Position numbers and translations under genes: made by a program
The notes under the pieces: generated by a model
What the model was told of the DNA's origin: nothing
The model's database searches: none
The model's input: only the letters and a program-made list of their open reading frames with translations
Shown: positions 39,514 through 48,188 of the stretch, in pieces
How positions within the stretch are numbered: position 1 is the stretch's first letter
Layout of the letters: every line of letters begins with the position of its first letter
NCBI RefSeq assembly: GCF_034314045.1
Contig: NZ_JAVIWL010000001.1
Coordinates: 4,464,001-4,528,000, forward strand
DNA: 64,000 bases
Source of the DNA: Glaciimonas sp. CA11.2
GTDB lineage: Bacteria; Pseudomonadota; Gammaproteobacteria; Burkholderiales; Burkholderiaceae_D
Direction of reading: 5' to 3'

Positions 39514-40680
39514 CTATTTCAAAAGAAAGCTACGGCCAATGAGTTGACGGTGTACCTGATTGGTACCTTCCCAAATCTGGGTGATTTTAGCGTCACGCAT
39601 GAGCCGCTCAACGCGATAATCCTTGCAATAACCATAGCCGCCCAATAGCTGTACGGCCTCGGTGGCGATGCGCATCGCTGCATCGCTGGCGCGCATCTTT
39701 AATATCGATGCCTCGGTACCAAAATCTTTTTCTCCGGAATCGACCATTGCTGCTACACGCCACAACCAGGATTCACACATCACCAGCTCTGCAGCGAGGT
39801 CGGCAAGTAAAAATTGAATCCCCTGAAACTCGATAATTTTTTTGCCGGACTGCTTGCGCTCGTTGATGTAAGCCACCGCATCCTCGAAAGCCGCGCGCGC
39901 GATACCCAGCGCATGCGCCGCAACACTAGGGCGAGAACGATTTAGCGAGCCAAATAGTATTTTCAGACCATCGCCAGGATTTTGAAGAAGATTGGCGCGC
40001 GGCACACGGCAGTTATCAAAAGCCAGCGAAGCAGTACTGGAGCCACGTGTGCCCATCTTATTCTCTGTACCGGTCACGCTTAACCCTGGCGTGCCCTTTT
40101 CAAGGATCAACACTGAGATCGCTGCCTTTGGATCGTCAATTTCGCTCCATTTTCCGAACAGCAGATACTGGTCAGCAACGTCACCATTAGTAATGAAAAT
40201 TTTGCTACCGTTGATGACGATGTTGTCGCCATCCGGACGGAACGAGGTTTTCATACCAGTCGCGTCCGAGCCCGCCGATGATTCGGTGATGGCAAGAGCG
40301 GCCAGCGCTCCTTCTGCAATCTTTGGCAGAAACTGCGATTTCTGTTCGTGATTGCCGAACTCGATTAATGGCTTGATCGCATGAAAATTAGTGGCCCAGA
40401 TGATGCCAGTGGAAGCACACGCCTTGGAAATTTCCCGTACGCATGCCAGATAGCAGGTGAACGACAGCGGTGCGCCACCATATTCTTCCGGAACGAACAT
40501 CGCGTTGAGACCAAGCTGGTTGATGGCGTGGACATTATCCCAAGGAAACTCTCCACTTTCATCGACTTCCGCTGCTCTTGAAGCAATCTCCTTACGTGCC
40601 AGTGCTTGCACACTATCGAGAATCATTTTTTCATCTTCGCTCAGAGGTAAGCGATTATCTAATCTTTCCAGCACATTCAT
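39514..40680 (-). CDS. Acyl-CoA dehydrogenase (AliB-like position)
   Basis: A 388-residue FAD-dependent acyl-CoA dehydrogenase that introduces a double bond next to the thioester. The FAD-binding AITESSAGSDATGMKTSF and signature segments are present, and the catalytic base Glu is in QIWEGTNQVHRQLIGR. The context (SDR, hydratase and BadI-like gene upstream, dehydrogenase downstream) places it where AliB acts in cyclohexanecarboxylate degradation, but the family is broad. It starts 14 bases after the SDR stop. Confidence 0.87.
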   Translation of the reverse strand: MNVLERLDNRLPLSEDEKMILDSVQALARKEIASRAAEVDESGEFPWDNVHAINQLGLNAMFVPEEYGGAPLSFTCYLACVREISKACASTGIIWATNFHAIKPLIEFGNHEQKSQFLPKIAEGALAALAITESSAGSDATGMKTSFRPDGDNIVINGSKIFITNGDVADQYLLFGKWSEIDDPKAAISVLILEKGTPGLSVTGTENKMGTRGSSTASLAFDNCRVPRANLLQNPGDGLKILFGSLNRSRPSVAAHALGIARAAFEDAVAYINERKQSGKKIIEFQGIQFLLADLAAELVMCESWLWRVAAMVDSGEKDFGTEASILKMRASDAAMRIATEAVQLLGGYGYCKDYRVERLMRDAKITQIWEGTNQVHRQLIGRSFLLK

Positions 40681-40694
40681 AGCGCGTCCTTCTT

Positions 40695-41438
40695 TTAGTG
40701 TGCGACGCCTTGCGCGCCGTCAATATAAATTGTCTCACCGGACATAAATCCGCCAGGCATGGCAAACAAGAGGGCGACCAGTGCGCCTACGTCATCAGCT
40801 GTGCCGGGCGCCCCGTTTGGAATGCGTTTTTCAAGAAATGTGCGCAGCGGACCTTCCGACATAGATGCGCGGTTAAGGTCGGTAACGATATAGCCGGGGG
40901 CGACGTTTAGTACCCGCACACCAACGGAGGCCCATTCGACTGCCAGGCAGCGCGTGATCGCGCCGACTGCGGCCTTGGAGGCGCAATAAGCGAGGTTGCG
41001 CTTAACGCCCATTTTGTCAAAAAATGAACCTATATTGACAATCAGTCCGCCCTGCTCGCGCAAATACGGAAACACACTCTGACTGCCTATCACTACCGAG
41101 TTGGCATTGGTTTGCATTACTTTGTCAAATTCCTCCAATGGAAGCGACGCTGACTTGCCTTCCATATGGATGCCGGCATTATTCACGAGCCCGGCTATCG
41201 GGACGCTGCACCGAGACTGAATGTCTGCGATGGCCGCTCGCACCTGGCTAGCATTGGTCACATCGCAAGCGGCACTCAACCAACGTTGGCGTGCTTGCTC
41301 CGAAGCATCGGGCCGATGCGGAAGGTCGCCTGAGCGTGAGAGGCAACCAACCATGAAGCCAGCCTCCGCCAGACTTTCGGCAATTGCCGCACCGATTCCA
41401 CGACTGGCACCGGTTACGATAATACAAGACTGTTTCAT
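40695..41438 (-). CDS. SDR-family dehydrogenase (BadH/FabG-like)
   Basis: A 247-residue classical short-chain dehydrogenase. The cofactor motif TGASRGIGAAIA and GLVNNAGIH are at the usual places, and the catalytic Ser-Tyr-Lys set is in NIGSFFD and YCASK. A C-terminal GGFMSGETIYIDGAQG is typical. In the operon it lies between the hydratase and acyl-CoA dehydrogenase genes, suiting a 2-hydroxycyclohexanecarboxyl-CoA dehydrogenase (BadH) role; this is inference from context. Confidence 0.85.
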   Translation of the reverse strand: MKQSCIIVTGASRGIGAAIAESLAEAGFMVGCLSRSGDLPHRPDASEQARQRWLSAACDVTNASQVRAAIADIQSRCSVPIAGLVNNAGIHMEGKSASLPLEEFDKVMQTNANSVVIGSQSVFPYLREQGGLIVNIGSFFDKMGVKRNLAYCASKAAVGAITRCLAVEWASVGVRVLNVAPGYIVTDLNRASMSEGPLRTFLEKRIPNGAPGTADDVGALVALLFAMPGGFMSGETIYIDGAQGVAH

Positions 41439-41441
41439 GGC

Positions 41442-42212
41442 TTATTCATCCTTGAAATGAGGAGTCCGCTTTTCAACGAAGGCCTGCATGCCTTCACGTG
41501 CGTCGGCGGTTTGAAAGGCCAGCGTTGATAAGTCCGATTCGATGCGCAAACCGTCGATCAGCGGCAACGCTAATGCGCGCTGAATAGCCTCCCGGGCAAA
41601 CAACAGCGCACAGCGGCTAAAGCCGATAAATTGCTGCGCGTAAGTACAACCGATCGTAATCGGGTCAGCCGCTTCAACCACCAGATTGACTAAGCCAATG
41701 CGCTCTGCTTCGACCGCGTCTATGGTCTTGCCAGACAGGATGATTTCAAGCGCTTTGGCTTCGCCGACTAAACGTGGAAGGCGCTGAGTGCCGCCATAAC
41801 CCGGGATCAGCCCGAGCTTAATTTCCGGCAATCCCATCTTTGCCTTTGGCGTTGCAACCCGAAAAGTACACGCCATTGCCAACTCCAATCCACCACCAAA
41901 CGCATAGCCATGAATAACGGCAATCGATGGAATCGGCAGCCGATCCAGTTTGGCCATCACGCTTTGGCCTAGCTCTGCACCTTGCTTTTGCGCCAGCAGG
42001 CCGCGACCTTGCAATTCTTTAATATCGGCGCCAGCGCAAAAGGCTTTTTCACCGCTACCGACAATCACTAATGCACGCGCATCGGATGCCGCGACCTGAT
42101 CGATCGCCGCGCTAATCTGGCGCAGCACGTCGAAACTCAGTGCGTTCAAGACTTGCGGCCGATCTATCTGCAAAATCGCACATGATTCCTGATAGGTTAA
42201 TTGAATAGTCAT
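41442..42212 (-). CDS. Enoyl-CoA hydratase (BadK-like position)
   Basis: A 256-residue crotonase. The oxyanion-hole segment GEKAFCAGADIKEL and GYAFGGGLELAMAC (first catalytic Glu position) are seen, with LPEIKLGLIPGYGGTQRLPR carrying the second Glu, so hydratase activity is expected. The ATG overlaps the ligase stop by four bases (ATGA), showing coupling. It would hydrate the cyclic or linear enoyl-CoA made by the dehydrogenase. Confidence 0.87.
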   Translation of the reverse strand: MTIQLTYQESCAILQIDRPQVLNALSFDVLRQISAAIDQVAASDARALVIVGSGEKAFCAGADIKELQGRGLLAQKQGAELGQSVMAKLDRLPIPSIAVIHGYAFGGGLELAMACTFRVATPKAKMGLPEIKLGLIPGYGGTQRLPRLVGEAKALEIILSGKTIDAVEAERIGLVNLVVEAADPITIGCTYAQQFIGFSRCALLFAREAIQRALALPLIDGLRIESDLSTLAFQTADAREGMQAFVEKRTPHFKDE

Positions 42213-43927
42213 GCCGTTTTTCCTTCACTGATTAAAGACTTACCGGCTAAAGGCTGACCGGCGCTTGCAATTTCTCTCACTGCTTGCGGGACCAATTTAC
42301 CGGCACGCGTCAGTTCGATTAGTTCACGCTTGAGTACCTTACCGCTCGTCGTCATCGGAAAGGCGTCCATTTCAATGAAATGCTCAGGCAAGTCATACTT
42401 GGAAAGCCCTGAATCGAGGAGATATTTCAAGACCTCATCGGCACGCAGTGCGACACCATCACGCGGGATAACGGCAAGACAAACCTGCTCGCCCAAACGT
42501 TCGTGCGACACCGGATACACCGCTACCTTCAGAACGCCCGGATGCCGCTGCGCCAACTCTTCGATATTGACCGGATAAATATTGTGACCACCGCGTATGA
42601 TCAAATCCTTCTTCCGACCGACTAGACGCAAGCCGCCGTTTTTTTCGAATTGACCGAGGTCACCGCTGAGAAACCATCCACTGGCATTAAATGAATTTTC
42701 GGTCGCTTCCTGATTATTGAAATAACCGAGCATCAGCAAGCCACCGCGTCCGCCGATTTCGCCGATCTGTCCTGGCTCAGCTTCGATATCCGGATTTTCC
42801 TGATTCCACAGACGCACCTCATAGCCACGGCAGGCGCGACCGCAGGAAGCCACCAGCGTATCAATTTCATCCGCAGGCAATGGATATTGATGCGATCCAT
42901 TTTCTGTCATTCCGTAAATATTCTGTGGCACCACCCCAAGCGTCAAAAATTGCTCGGCAATTTTGCGCGGGATCAAGGTCCCCGCCATATAAAAGGTCTT
43001 TACTTTTCCCAGATGCTGTAAGCCTTGCTGCTGCAGCGCAGCCAGCAAATCGATCGCATGCGTCGGGACGCCCATCACGTAAGTGGCACCGGTCTCAATA
43101 ATCCAGTCCAATACCGACTTACCCGTTCCCGCATAATGCAGCACCAATTCGCAACCGGTCACCAGCATCTGCTCGCACGCAACCGTAGCGATATGGTGAC
43201 TGACCGGACTGAGCGACAAGATGACTGTGTCCGGTCCCTGATGCCAGTCACTGGCAAGCGCTCGACCATTAGCAAGCAGCGTATTATCGCTGTGCATTAC
43301 GCCCTTCGGCATGCCGGTAGTACCTGACGTAAATGCCAGATACGCGACCTTGTCGGGATTCAAGTCGGGAGGTGATGAAACCGATGCCGCATTAGGCTTC
43401 GGAAAGGACCGGCTTTTCTCAGGCAGCATCCATTTCACGCCATGAGATGGTAATACCGAGAAGACAGTTTTTATCGACGGCATCGTTAATGCACGCGTAA
43501 AAATTGAATTCTCCGATGCATCAGCACCATAACCTGGCATCGCGAACAATGCCCGACATTGCACCCGCTCAAGCAGGACCGCGATCTCCTCCACGGTATG
43601 ATTCTGATGCAGCGACGGCACGCACACATAACCGTTGCGTGAACAGGCAAGAAAGACGACGACTGACTCGACCCGGCTGGGCAGCCAGACAGCGACCCGG
43701 TCGCCGCCGTGCAAACCGGCCTCAGCCAGACCTTGCGCCACGCTGTCGGCCCAATCCACCAGTTCACGCCAGGTCAGACGGATCTCGGTATCACGCAGCG
43801 CCCATGAACCCGGACGCGTACTTGCATGGTTTTCGGCCAGGCTGTACAGAGTTTCACCCTGCCAGATCCCTGCCATGTAATACTCGCGCGCCTGCTGCGG
43901 ATTATGTAATGTTAAAACATTCTGCAT
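42209..43927 (-). CDS. Acyl-CoA synthetase (AMP-forming), paralogue 2
   Basis: A 572-residue adenylate-forming ligase, paralogous to the one at 30965-32635. The P-loop YLAFTSGTTGMPKGVMHSD, YGMTENGSH, GDLGQFE, GRKKDLIIRGGHNIYP and catalytic Lys in SGKVLKREL are all present. It has a slightly longer C-terminal tail. It follows the BadI-like gene by 21 bases and overlaps the hydratase gene. It would activate the pathway acid; cyclohexanecarboxylate-CoA ligase (AliA) is one candidate role, not proven. Confidence 0.86.
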   Translation of the reverse strand: MQNVLTLHNPQQAREYYMAGIWQGETLYSLAENHASTRPGSWALRDTEIRLTWRELVDWADSVAQGLAEAGLHGGDRVAVWLPSRVESVVVFLACSRNGYVCVPSLHQNHTVEEIAVLLERVQCRALFAMPGYGADASENSIFTRALTMPSIKTVFSVLPSHGVKWMLPEKSRSFPKPNAASVSSPPDLNPDKVAYLAFTSGTTGMPKGVMHSDNTLLANGRALASDWHQGPDTVILSLSPVSHHIATVACEQMLVTGCELVLHYAGTGKSVLDWIIETGATYVMGVPTHAIDLLAALQQQGLQHLGKVKTFYMAGTLIPRKIAEQFLTLGVVPQNIYGMTENGSHQYPLPADEIDTLVASCGRACRGYEVRLWNQENPDIEAEPGQIGEIGGRGGLLMLGYFNNQEATENSFNASGWFLSGDLGQFEKNGGLRLVGRKKDLIIRGGHNIYPVNIEELAQRHPGVLKVAVYPVSHERLGEQVCLAVIPRDGVALRADEVLKYLLDSGLSKYDLPEHFIEMDAFPMTTSGKVLKRELIELTRAGKLVPQAVREIASAGQPLAGKSLISEGKTA

Positions 43928-43948
43928 GACAGCTTTCTTTGCAAGGAA

Positions 43949-44728
43949 TCATTGGCCAAATTTGGACGCGTCAGGGCTGCGCCGCTCCGCAAATGCAGAC
44001 GCCAGTTCGGCATGTTCTTCGCTGTCCAGATAGCCTGGGAGCAACAAGTCATGCGCCATGCGCGCAAGACCGCTCACGCCACCATGGCGGGCATTGAACG
44101 CAGCCTTGATAGAAGCCAGTGCAAATGCGCCGCGATCGGCGATTTCCAGCGCCATCTTGCGGGTCTCTTTCTTTAGCATCGCATCCGGGACTACTTTATT
44201 GATCAGTCCGATCGACAGCGCTTCCTGCGCTGTCATCTTCGGATTACGAAACCAGATTTCTTTAGCCCGCTTCTTACCGACCAGATCTTCAAGATACCAG
44301 GTGCCATAACCGGCATCAAAACTGCCGACCATCGGCCCCACCTGGCGGAACACGGCGCTTTCCTTAGCAATCGTCATGTCACATACCATCTGCAGCACGT
44401 TACCGCCGCCGACCGCATAGCCGTTGACACAAGCGATCACCGGTTTTTGCAGCCGGTCAATACTTTCATACATATCCAATGTGGGTAACATACCGGCATA
44501 CAGCTGGGTGTCTTCCATACCTTCCTTCTTACCGCCGGTGCAAAAAAATTTATCTCCGGCGCCCGTCAGCACGATGACCCGGGTCCGGGTCTCGCGCCGG
44601 ATGGCGTTGATACAATCACGAATTTCATCGCACATCAGCGGCGTAAACATATTGCCGTCATGGGGGCGGTTCAGGGTCATGGTTCCGACTGGACCGTCTT
44701 CTTCGTAAGTAATTTCCTGAAATTCCAC
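43949..44728 (-). CDS. BadI/MenB-like crotonase, candidate ring-cleaving hydrolase
   Basis: A 259-residue crotonase. It differs from the hydratase at 41442 and shares with BadI and MenB the features FCTGGKKEG, GYAVGGGNVLQMVCDMTIA, VFRQVGPMVGSFDAGYGTWYLED and GKKRAKEIWF. BadI hydrolyses 2-ketocyclohexanecarboxyl-CoA to pimelyl-CoA; MenB closes a ring instead, but no menaquinone genes are nearby. The start is a GTG at 44728 with AAAAGG upstream. It is the first gene of the eight-gene operon (to 36830), about 190 bases after the sigma-54-type promoter P2. Confidence 0.75.
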   Translation of the reverse strand: MEFQEITYEEDGPVGTMTLNRPHDGNMFTPLMCDEIRDCINAIRRETRTRVIVLTGAGDKFFCTGGKKEGMEDTQLYAGMLPTLDMYESIDRLQKPVIACVNGYAVGGGNVLQMVCDMTIAKESAVFRQVGPMVGSFDAGYGTWYLEDLVGKKRAKEIWFRNPKMTAQEALSIGLINKVVPDAMLKKETRKMALEIADRGAFALASIKAAFNARHGGVSGLARMAHDLLLPGYLDSEEHAELASAFAERRSPDASKFGQ

Positions 44729-44917
44729 GTTATTTCCTTTTATTTAAGACTTGAATTGAATGGTCAGATGTCACCTGCACTGCGCAACGCATTGATTTTC
44801 GCTAAGTTTATTTCGCTATGCTCATTCCCACTTGCGCCGGCACTTCTGATTCAGGCTGTTCCGGCGGCAGTGCTGGCATGCGGTGGATCGTTTTTACGTT
44901 GTCATGCTTAGGCTAAC

Positions 44918-44933
44918 AGCAAATTGCATGCCC
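44918..44933 (-). promoter_or_regulatory. Sigma-54 promoter P2 (-24/-12), two mismatches
   Basis: Minus strand GGGCATGCAATTTGCT: the invariant GG-N10-GC spacing is kept and TTTGCT is perfect, with T-to-G and C-to-T changes in the -24 element. It lies upstream of the BadI-like operon. Confidence 0.5.
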
Positions 44934-45522
44934 GACTATTCGTCAAACGGTCGTCAGGCTACGCGTAGCAAATCCATTTTTGAAAGCTGCGGACAAATCG
45001 CAAACATGTGTTTTTCCGCTTTACTGTCCGCGCCAAATACTCGTCATACAGTCGACTGTCCGCAAGACGCACAAACCCCGGTCCATGCGGCTTGAGTTCG
45101 AAATGGATCTGGACGATCATGCCGAACCGACCACCCCGCAACTCAGCCAGGTAATGAAATCCACTATTTAGCTTTATTGGCCTAAAAAAAGGGTTTTCTG
45201 CAAGCATGAATGATTAAGTGCATGTCATGCGGACACCGCGATGCCGTCGCGTCCTTTCAATGGACAATCTGAGTGAGAGATATAGCGGCTAATTACACCA
45301 GACTCATGGTACATAGTTTGCAATTTACAACTGCTCAAGCCTGTCTCTGCGTTAATGTCTGTCCCTGCGTTAATAATCAAACTCAAACATTACTTCCAAT
45401 TTAACTTCACACCCATTCCAGCATCTTGCGCCCAAAATGCGACTATTCTGCGGTAAGGACAGCCTGTCTTCGCCGGCGCATGAACTAAAGCACAAAGGAT
45501 GCGATGTCAGGGAGCGAGATGT
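44934..45522. other. Long gap between the fused dehydrogenase and the BadI operon
   Basis: No complete gene is recognised. An 82-codon minus-strand frame (44959-45207) has protein-like composition (LRGGRFGMIVQIHFELKPHG) but no ribosome site and no family I can name; it may be a gene remnant. The rest shows nothing. Confidence 0.3.
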
Positions 45523-47085
45523 TCAGCCCACGCGGTCTGGCGCGGTCAGCGACAGTGATAAGCGCGCACGCCGCACGAGCCATGGTGATGGGCGGTAGCG
45601 CTGATCGCCGAATGTGGCATGCAATCCCTGAAGGATTTCCAGTATGTGTTTTGCACCCAAGCGATCACCCCACTCGAATGGCCCGGCCGGATAGCCCAGA
45701 CCGAGGCGCACAGCGACGTCAATATCAGCAGGCGATGCAACCCCTTGCTGCGCCATCTCGCACGCAAGATTGACGATACAGGCGATAACGCGCGGCGCAA
45801 CATAACCTGGTGAATCTGCAATTACAAACGTCGGAATCAATTGTGCGGCGAAAATGGTACGGGCCGCGTCGACAGTAGCCGCAGCGGTACCCGGGCTAAC
45901 CATCAGTGTGACCCCGGTTTTTCCACTAAAAAGCGGATCGATTGCGACTGCTTTAGACGGATCAAGTTGCAAGTCCGCAACGGTTGTAGAAAGATCGCGG
46001 CCTAATGGTGCCAGCAGAATGACGTCGGCCTCGCTCGCATCGTGCACTCGACTAACAGATTGAAGCAATGCAAGAAGCGAATCCGGTGGCGTGACAGGAC
46101 TGTTCTCCGGCCACCAGACAGCGACTGTGGCCGCCGCCGCGGTTTGTTGCGATACTAATTGCGGTGTGATATTTTTTTCTTGATAACTATAGAAACCCTG
46201 ACCGCTTTTTCGACCTAAGAGACCGGCCAGCAACCGGGTGCGAGCGAGTGTCACCGGACGGTACCGGTCATCGCCATAGTATTGGCTATGGATAGACTCC
46301 ATCACGGGAACCGAAACGTCCAGACCGGTGAGATCCAGCAACTCGAACGGTCCCATTCGAAAACCCGCGCACATGCGCAAGATGGTATCGATAACCGGAT
46401 GTTCGGCGGCGCGCTCAGCTAACAGTTTCAGTCCTTCCGTGACAAACGCGCGCCCCGCATGATTGACTACGAATCCGGGTGAATCAGAGGTAACAATAGC
46501 GCGATGGCCCACGCGCAGCGAAAGCGTTACCAACGCTTGCACCGCTTCAGGCTTAGTACGCGGCGCTTGTATCACCTCTACCAACTTCATGCGGGTCACG
46601 GGATTGAAAAAATGCCAACCGACAACCCTCTGGGGCAACGCGCAAGCTGCCGCGATCGCCGTCACGCTAAGTGAAGACGTATTGGTAGCAAGGATGCACT
46701 CCGGCCTGACCACCGCTTCCAGCTCCCGCATCAAGCTCTGCTTAGCGTCAAGATTCTCTAGGATAGCTTCCACTATCAGCTCGCAATCGCCCAGTTCCTT
46801 CACATCATGGGCGGGCAAAATACGACTAAGTGCGGCAGCCGCATCGGATTCGGAAATTTTACCTTTCGCTACTGCCTGTCCCAGGTCTTCGCGCACAAAC
46901 GCGATGGCACGCGCTACGGCTTCCTCCACACTGTCAAATAACCTGACCTGGCAACCAGCCGATGCGCATACCTGTGCGATGCCACGCCCCATGGCACCGG
47001 CACCGATGATCCCGATATGTTGAATTTCTTTTACGGCTTCTTTTGCCGCTTGATTTGGTGCTTGTTTAACTACTGCATTGACCAC
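45523..47085 (-). CDS. Fused 3-hydroxyacyl-CoA dehydrogenase, PaaH/PaaC type
   Basis: About 520 residues: an N-terminal NAD domain (IGIIGAGAMGRGIAQ), ATNTSSLSVTAIAA, catalytic HFFNPVTRMKLVEV, then a first 3HCDH domain (DSPGFVVNHAGRAF, RMGPFELLDLTGLDV), a degenerate middle domain and a second 3HCDH-like domain (DSPGYVAPRVIACIVN, LGLGYPAGPFEW). This matches the long PaaH-type dehydrogenases of Burkholderiales. GTG at 47085 is preferred (GGAG 6 bases upstream); a TTG at 47103 would add 6 residues. A perfect sigma-54 promoter lies about 170 bases upstream. It is transcribed apart from the operon at 44728. Confidence 0.84.
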   Translation of the reverse strand: MVNAVVKQAPNQAAKEAVKEIQHIGIIGAGAMGRGIAQVCASAGCQVRLFDSVEEAVARAIAFVREDLGQAVAKGKISESDAAAALSRILPAHDVKELGDCELIVEAILENLDAKQSLMRELEAVVRPECILATNTSSLSVTAIAAACALPQRVVGWHFFNPVTRMKLVEVIQAPRTKPEAVQALVTLSLRVGHRAIVTSDSPGFVVNHAGRAFVTEGLKLLAERAAEHPVIDTILRMCAGFRMGPFELLDLTGLDVSVPVMESIHSQYYGDDRYRPVTLARTRLLAGLLGRKSGQGFYSYQEKNITPQLVSQQTAAAATVAVWWPENSPVTPPDSLLALLQSVSRVHDASEADVILLAPLGRDLSTTVADLQLDPSKAVAIDPLFSGKTGVTLMVSPGTAAATVDAARTIFAAQLIPTFVIADSPGYVAPRVIACIVNLACEMAQQGVASPADIDVAVRLGLGYPAGPFEWGDRLGAKHILEILQGLHATFGDQRYRPSPWLVRRARLSLSLTAPDRVG

Positions 47086-47225
47086 ATTAAGCTCCAGTTT
47101 CAAATCTCGTCTTGACTGTAGTGAGGCTTCGGCCGTTCAGCCACTCGTGTCTGTATCGGCACCGAACCTTCCATTGTCGTGCTCACCAGCGACTTATTAC
47201 GGGTATTCATTGCTGGGATCCTTGC

Positions 47226-47245
47226 ATGGCACTTAATTGTGCCAT
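47226..47245. promoter_or_regulatory. Inverted repeat downstream of promoter P3
   Basis: ATGGCAC and GTGCCAT arms with a 6-base AT spacer lie just downstream of P3 on the minus strand. It may bind a regulator such as a repressor; no identity is offered. Confidence 0.35.
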
Positions 47246-47255
47246 ATGACCTTTA

Positions 47256-47271
47256 TGCAAACCACGTGCCA
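47256..47271 (-). promoter_or_regulatory. Sigma-54 promoter P3 (-24/-12), full consensus
   Basis: Minus strand TGGCACGTGGTTTGCA matches TGGCACG-N4-TTGCW at every defined position. It lies about 170 bases before the fused dehydrogenase start. Confidence 0.8.
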
Positions 47272-47487
47272 GGGAAAACGGATAACCCCGCTCCCTGTCA
47301 TTGTTTATCCGATGTTCTTTAATCTGACTTCCCCCCGCATGCCACCGCGCAATTTTGTTCATTTGGAAAACACAGCAGTGCGTACTGAAGACACTTCGAT
47401 ATCGGCACGGTGTAAAAAAGCATCTATCAAATTGAGTCGCACTCCTTGCGACTGTTCTCAGAACATATCTATACTGCGTAATAAAAG

Positions 47488-47688
47488 ACAGTGTCGAGCA
47501 AAGCCGACGTGCGCCATTACGACGAAGTGGCGCAGGCCATAAAAGTCACCGTTGACCGCTTTGTCTCGCTTGACATTTTGGTCAACAACGCTGTTCCGAA
47601 AGTTTGTTGTCCATCGGTTCAAATGAGCGCTTCGCGGTATGGCTGGCAGGGCCTGGCGAATAAGGCCCGGGTGCAATGTCCATCGTGA
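47488..47688 (+). pseudogene. Remnant of an SDR (2,4-dienoyl-CoA reductase-like) gene
   Basis: A plus-strand fragment encodes about 65 residues with DVRHYDEVAQAI, VDRFVSLDILVNNA and CCPSVQMS, the middle of a short-chain dehydrogenase of the dienoyl-CoA reductase kind. The cofactor-binding N-terminus (TGxxxGIG) and the Tyr-Lys catalytic part are missing, and stops bound the fragment. It suggests a further step was once encoded here or brought in by recombination. Confidence 0.6.
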
Positions 47689-48188
47689 GGTCGCAGCCAA
47701 GTGAACGAAGGGAATCTTAGCGGGGGAGGAATTGCGTGGAGCGACGCATTGCACCAGGGTTGCGCCAGGCTATTTTTACCAGTCTGCGAGGTGTTTAATT
47801 GTTCACGATGGATAGCTGAGGATGCTAAGCAGCAAACAGGCAGCGCATAGTGGTGGCAGTGACGTTGCATTTTCTTACCACGGAGGCGAACAAAGAATTG
47901 AAGCCGAAGGTCAGGACAGCAGTTTTAAGCTAACTCGATGCAAAGTATGAAACGTGATTTTAGCGAACGCGAAAATGGTCAGAGCTGCTGGAGCTTACTT
48001 GAATTTAACAAACGGTGCAGCTAATGACTTACCCAACCTAACCTGGCCGATCAATCCGACACGCACCTCAGGTCGGTCACGTTTATCCCGGATCAGCAGT
48101 CATGCTGATCCGGGACATTCATTTAGCCAGCCCTCCTTGGGAGGACCTCATCCAAAACCTGGCAATTATTTTTCCAGGGCTACAACAA
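47689..48188. other. Non-coding stretch with a perfect hairpin
   Basis: No gene is recognised after the SDR remnant. A perfect 12-bp stem (CCCGGATCAGCA/TGCTGATCCGGG, loop GTCA, 48087-48114) lies 74 bases past the 3' end of the solute-binding protein gene. Confidence 0.45.
48087..48114. terminator. Perfect 12-bp hairpin, possible terminator or REP-like element
   Basis: The stem is perfect and G+C-rich with a 4-base loop, downstream of the solute-binding protein gene, but no T-run follows on the minus strand. It may be a factor-dependent terminator, a message-stabilising hairpin or a repeated palindromic element. Confidence 0.4.

Noticed and set aside
47226..47245. TGGCAC repeat as a second sigma-54 promoter
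   Set aside because: The GG is followed after ten bases by TG on either strand, not GC. It is listed as an inverted repeat only.
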